Shown here: positions 58,703 to 64,000 of the stretch, one piece after another
Layout of the letters: every line of letters begins with the position of its first letter
Numbering within the stretch: the first letter of the stretch is position 1
DNA from: Tetradesmus obliquus
Taxonomy: Eukaryota; Chlorophyta; Chlorophyceae; Sphaeropleales; Scenedesmaceae
Assembly (NCBI GenBank): GCA_030272155.1
Contig: CP126206.1
Coordinates: 2,480,001-2,544,000, forward strand
DNA: 64,000 bases
Reading direction: 5' to 3'
Program-made: the position numbers and the translations under genes
Notes under the pieces: model-generated
What the model saw: the letters and a program-made list of their open reading frames with translations, nothing else
Told to the model about the DNA's origin: nothing
The model's database searches: none

Positions 58703-61700
58703 TCATAAAGGGGTGCCAGGAGACGGCGGCCGTGGTATGTTGCAGGCTCCAGTGGCGCAGTAGCCCCAGCAAGTCATCTGTCCATTCTCTTTCCTCACGC
58801 TGCAGCAGTTGGTTGTCAGCAAGGTTCAGCGGTCAGTGTGCATCAAGGTGTCATCGTTGTAGCGTGCTCATAATGTCTGATCCAATGCATTCCAAGCAGC
58901 GTTTGGTGCAAGCCTGGACCGCATGCACACAGCAACTGACTTTGTGGCTAAGCAAGGATGGCAAGCTGTGTGATCCTTGACAATAACACAACGAAAATTG
59001 TTTCAAAAATGCGGCAATTCAGCAAGCGGATGCTCATCAAGCATGATTGTTGCCGGCAGTTACGTGTATGGCGCCTCCGCCTCCGCCCAGAGCCCCCACC
59101 GCAAGGCTTGCGTGCACGGTAAATCAACAGGCATTGTATGTTTTGTGACCCTTGACAGTAATACACACATTTAACAAATTGACCATACAGCGATTGGTTG
59201 CTCACCAGACATGATCGTTGCCGGCAGTGACGTGTGTGGCACCACCGCCTCCGCCCGAAGCCCCCACCGCAAGGCTTGCAGGCACGGCCATCTGCTGGCC
59301 TGGGCCTGTGTCTTTGCCCCAGCATAAGACTTGTGCATCCTTGTTGATGCCACTGCAGCAGCGCACAACACAAGGAGCAGGCATGATATGTGGGTTTATA
59401 AGGCTTGCAGGCACGGCCTAGGCACAACCGGGCTGACGGTGTCTTTGCCCCAGCAAAAGACCTGTGCATCCTTGTTGATACCACTGCAGCCATACACAGC
59501 ACAGGGAGCACACTGTATAGGTGAGATTGAGGGCAGCTCGTTGATGCGAGGGCGCTGTTAGGCTATACTTCTGTTTCAGTTCTGTGGATCCAACGTGTAT
59601 GGCAGTGTTTGACAAAACATGCATGCCATGCACACGTGCACATGCACACGCGCCTCAGGGAAGCGTTTCACGTATCAGTGGTAAATGATAATGTACATAG
59701 CCCCCTGTTGGTCCCAAACATTTCTTGTGTTGTAGGACGAAGCAGCAACAGCCCCAACGATACAGCAGAGAGCGACTGCAAAACAAACACACGTCGTAGC
59801 AGCAGACACGTCCACGCCTCAAAAACCTGACACAAGCAGCTACTGCAGCAGCTGCTGCTGCTGCTGCTGCTGTTGCGTGTTGCTTGATATGACTTTTGGT
59901 GCTTGAAAAATTGAATGAGCTACGCGTGGTGTGTTAAGCTTGCCACCCGCGACTTTTGGTGCTTCAGGTTCAGTGGCAGGTGTACCTGTACCTCTCGTTA
60001 TAGGTAGCTACCGGCAGGTTAAGCATCAGCGAGTTATCTTCATAATCATCACTGTAAACACCACTATAACCCCATGCCTCACCAGGTGAAGTAGTCTCCT
60101 GCTGCAATGTCGCTGACCTTGGTGATGGCAGGCGCGTCGAGCTGGTTGTATGTGTTGCCACCCCAACACAGCACACCGCCGTCGCCACTCAAAGCACTGC
60201 AAGCAACATCAGCCAAAGGAACAGCAGAAACAGGCTGGCAGAGTGATTGCAGGCGTGTGGTCTGGGCGATGGGCTGCCACCAGCACAGCACACGTCGTCG
60301 CCACTACAAGCGCTGCAAGTAGCATCAATTGCTGCATGCACCAGCAGTAGCAAAAGAGCCGCGTCACGATTTGGAACGTGTGGTTTCGAGATGACAGCTC
60401 ACACGAATACTACACGATGCCATTCTGTCTGTCTGGCCGGCGCAAGCTGAAACATCCACTTCACGAATGATACAGTCTTGAAAAGGCTTTTGCTCCCTTC
60501 TTACCATGTGTGGTCAACACCAGCAGTCACTTTGAAGTCAAAGCCGACCTCAGGGGCCTCCCAGCCGGGCGGCACAGTGCACTTGGCACCGCATGGCTGT
60601 GCCGGCATGGCCCCAGCCGTACAAACGATCTCGTATGGGAGGCCGGTGCCCACAACCGCACACATGTGGTTCCTCCCGCAACCAATTGCTTTGACTGTGT
60701 AGTCAGTTGTGAAGACCGAGCCGTTGCTTGGGATGAAGCCATCCTGCCAGTTGGCTGTGTTGCCCCAGTTGCCCCAGCAGCGCAGCCGCTGGCCTGCAGG
60801 GAACCACAGATTGCAAGCTGTGAGTGAGTGAGCGAGTGAGGGAGTGACTACCCAGACAGCTCTGCAGCTCCTAGGTAAGTGGTGGCTTAAAGAGGGTGTG
60901 TGGCCAGGGCCGGCGCCTCTGGGCTCCACGCCCTCTACCTGTGGTTTTAAGCTATAATTAGCGTTGGATGCTGATTTCGCGCAAGCTTTGGTTTCTAGGC
61001 TTTACATGCAAGTTGCTACCCATGTGTTGCTTTAGCTGCCCCAGCACGACAGCCGCTCGCGCTTGCATGAAACAACCAGGGTTTAACAACAGAGTTTAGG
61101 TTGGGATTGGTGTTTAGGACGCGTTTAGCGCATAGTGTTGGAATTTAATGTGCCGACGGCACTGCCTTGAAGCTTGCCCCGTTGCCCTTCTTCTGCGGCA
61201 GTGTTGTCTCGGCAGCGCGGCAGCGCGGCAGCGCGCTGCCTACAAGTTATTGCAGTGAAGTACTAAAGCAGCAACTACAAGACGCCTTAGGACTTCCACA
61301 TCACTTGATTATATGTAGCAGCGTCGCGCTGCTTCCTGACCGGGCTCACCTGTTGTGATCGCGCACGTGAACACCTCCCCAGCGCACATCTGGATGGCCC
61401 CATCTGTGCCATCTAGCAGCGCAGCGGGCGGGTCGACCTGGCCGAAGCTGGTGTTGCCAAACTCGCTGGTGCAGACAACGGTGGTGCCGGAGGGCCCGGG
61501 GATTTGCGCGACCTGCAGGGGCCGCATATGTGGGGCATGATGACCTCATGCACTTTTGCCACTGCCATGGAACTGCATGTTCTCAATATGCTTGGAAGAC
61601 ATGATGCTCAAAGCAGGCAGCAGCGGCCTACTAAGCGAAAGCAGCAGCCGCGACCGCCTCCAAATCAATGCAGTGGGTACTCACCTGGTAGCAGTAATGA

Positions 61701-64000
61701 TATTTGCTGACAGCAAACGCTCCTAGTATGGTTTCAAATGGAGGGGAGGCTGTCACAAAGTCCGGCCGCTGCCCCCAGCACCTGAGACGCTTGGTGTTGA
61801 GCTCCTGTCCACAGGTGTAGCGGTAGCCAGCTGCCAGCTGCTGAACCCTCAGGTTGAGCGTGGGAGGGTCGGTGTAATCAATCACAGCAGTAAATCCTGG
61901 TTTGATGGCTGCTGATGTGCTGAGGTCTCCTCCCTTATCACCTAGACGGCCTCCGTCTGATATCAGTATTGTGCCGGTTGTACCGCCGCGACGTGCGATG
62001 CCTGCCGCGCGCGTGATGTAGGGGTCAAGCATCGTGCCATTGCCGCCGCCCTGCACGCAACAGAAGCAAAAACAACAACAGCAGTAGAAAGTAGTAATGT
62101 GCAGGTCACTGTAGTCGGGTGTCTGGCGCCCACCTGAGGACAGGCTGGCGCGTTGTGACATAGTGAGTTACATTGAAAAGAGGCCATTGACGTCCGCACT
62201 TATCCGGTAAGTCTTGAAGACACTGTGTGGGACTGCCAGACAACGTGCCAGTGGCGCAGCAATTGCGGCATCATGCCGCATCCAGTGGATGCAGTGGCTA
62301 GAGCATTGCAAGCTCAGCTTAGCTTGTAGCAACCGTCTACTGCACTGCATCCTTTGAACCCTGCTTTGAGGAGCCACATAACTGTCACAGCAACCGGGCC
62401 AGTTAGGACAGGGCCGCCCTGCGGCATAAGACTGTCTTCTGCAAGATCAGTAGTTGTGGCGCATTGCAACGGTTGCAGCATATGCTCCTACTGTTTTTAT
62501 TGCTACAACTGCATGTTGTTGTTGCTGCTGCTGCTGCTGCCCAGGCCTACATGTGTTGGGGTGACCTGCAATTACAATGCCACCTTGAAACTTGCTGCCC
62601 AGCTGCCACTCTCACCATATTCAATGGGAGGATGGTTGTTGCTGCATTCACGTTTGTCGAACGTACAGGAAAAGACAGCAGGCCAAACGATCCAAACACC
62701 CCGCCATCGATCGCACTGATGTCATCGCAAGCCACCAGCAGGCCCTCATCGGGCGGGATAAAGGTCATGTCTGACACCCGGCAGGCCCTGCAAGTGCAGT
62801 TTCATGAGACACAACAAGCACCGAGTCAGCTCCTTGCCGCACCGCCAAGAGGCAGCAATGCAATAGTATCGAGCGTTGACGCAGCAGCGGTACGTTCAAC
62901 TGCAAATCGTCTGCCGCAACCGGTCACCTACTGGAGCGCCACGCACATGTGCTACAGTGTAGCGCAGGCAGCAAGTTGTGCAGCAGCGACACACCCAAGC
63001 ACTACAGACGCACCTGCCCGGCGTTGAATAGTCCTTGGCATTGAAGGAGCCGGTGTTTGGATCAGGCGTCAGCACCGACGGGTCGTGCCACCTGATCTGA
63101 CCCATCTCAGTGTACGCCACGTACAGCGCAGGCACGGAATTCGCGGCGATATTCGCGGCATCCACTGCCAGGTAGGTGGGTTTAAAGGTGTTCACGTTGC
63201 GATTGTTGTCGCCGCAAAAACCGAACACACCGGGCTCATAATGGTCAACATAGCCATTGCTGCGCGTGTACTTCCGCACACAACCATTGCGCGAGTCGCT
63301 GATGTAAGCCTGGAAGGTATCCGCGTCCAATGGGTCCGTGTACACAATTTCGATGTCAGTGGGGTTCCAGAGGGTTGCTAATGTCGCAACTGGAAAAAAG
63401 TATATCTGGCAGCCGTAACTCCCTGGCGTATTCTCACAAGGTGAAGTATCGGAGCAGCTGCCCACTGCGTCCACGGGCGGCGGCGGTGTGTTGCTGCCCG
63501 GCGGAGGCAGCTGTATCATCCGCACACAGTTTTGATCTGCAGCGGAAAGCAATATGAGGGTCAGCAGCTGCAGGGTGTTGTACATGTGTCTTGATTGAGC
63601 AGTCGTCGTCTTGCAACGCACAGTCAGGTGCTCAGCCAGGCTGGCAGTATATGGCAGTTCTTGCTGCATTATCAAGTCATGCTCATCCTTGATGAAAAGC
63701 TGCACACAATTAGCTGCCACAAAAGCACGAAAGCCGCTGGTAGTGTGCAGCCACACGATGAGTATATAAGCTGCAAGCAGTTTCACGCCGGCAGTCGACA
63801 GCATACACTTGATTGTGCAGATGTGTTTGTTGACATGAAAGGTGGCGCCAATCGTTGTTTGTTGACATGTACATGTTTGTGCTTGCTGGTGCAGCAGTAT
63901 GATTGAGTGAAAAGGGACAAGGAATCTCAGCCAGCTTAAACTACGATATACGGTCATGCAAGAATCCTACTCACCGTGGTCGGTCACGTAAATCTTGTTC
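58703..64000 (-). CDS. Gene A copy 2, 3' part, cut by window end
   Basis: Exons at +38025 from copy 1: 58703-58799, 59206-59352, 60083-60196, 60505-60793, 61350-61512, 61685-62050, 62616-62787, 63014-63536 and the start of the next at 63975, which runs off the window. All frames and splice sites match copy 1. The 5' two thirds of this copy, if it exists, lies outside the window, so it is unknown whether copy 2 is a full gene. Confidence 0.75.

Larger units (their letters stand above)
37561..64000 (+). repeat. Copy 2 of the large direct tandem duplication
   Basis: This is the second copy of 1-25975 and includes all of genes B and C, both intergenic regions and the 3' part of gene A, cut by the window edge. 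It differs from copy 1 by a LINE fragment at 44907-45371 and by the two substitutions I noticed. Frameshifts in genes B and C are shared by both copies, so they predate the duplication (or the split of the two haplotypes). Confidence 0.97.

Overview
The window looks like nuclear DNA of a green alga, probably Chlorophyceae. Genes are split into many short exons with GT-AG introns. CAG/CTG triplet runs are abundant. One reading frame ends in a Pro-Ser-rich, hydroxyproline-type wall-protein tail, and there is a LINE with a (TGTAA)n tail. I saw no bacterial operons, rRNA, tRNA or CRISPR. The assignment is inferred from architecture and composition, not from a database match.

The dominant large-scale feature is a direct tandem duplication. 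Positions 1-25975 recur at 37561-64000: the offset is 37560 up to 7346/44906, then 38025. The window cannot show where the repeat unit really begins or ends. Reading the two copies side by side, I noticed two substitutions (3691/41251 and 5049/42609) and one 465-bp insertion present only in copy 2 (44907-45371). The insertion is a 5'-truncated LINE fragment.

Each unit carries three related, rearranged versions of one secreted mosaic-protein gene. Gene A (minus, 36501 to 20678) is the full-length version. I could build a 28-exon model of 6720 nt (about 2239 codons) whose phases match throughout. It encodes a signal peptide, an N-terminal Cys/Ser-rich region, a choice-of-anchor-X-like beta domain, a caspase/CHAT-like domain whose expected catalytic His and Cys positions look replaced, a long row of Cys-rich modules, an NHL/YWTD-like propeller and a C-terminal seven-blade RCC1-like propeller with a Cys pair in most blades. 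Gene B (minus, 7667 to 3396) is a 5'-truncated relative with only the propeller part and a frameshift. Gene C (plus, 8354 to 14781) carries frameshifted relatives of exons 10-13 joined to the last RCC1-like exons and a Pro-Ser-rich tail. B and C lie head to head, with two 19-nt palindromes between them. An intron of C holds a 1.7-kb element with a gag-like ORF and an A1-ORF-B1-A2-B2 repeat order, as in PAT/Kangaroo/TOC1 elements.

The rest (about 0.5-3.4 kb, 15.4-20.7 kb, 36.5-37.4 kb and the copy-2 equivalents) contains simple repeats and no gene I can support, apart from a weak pair of possible exons at 73-482 (37633-38042 in copy 2).
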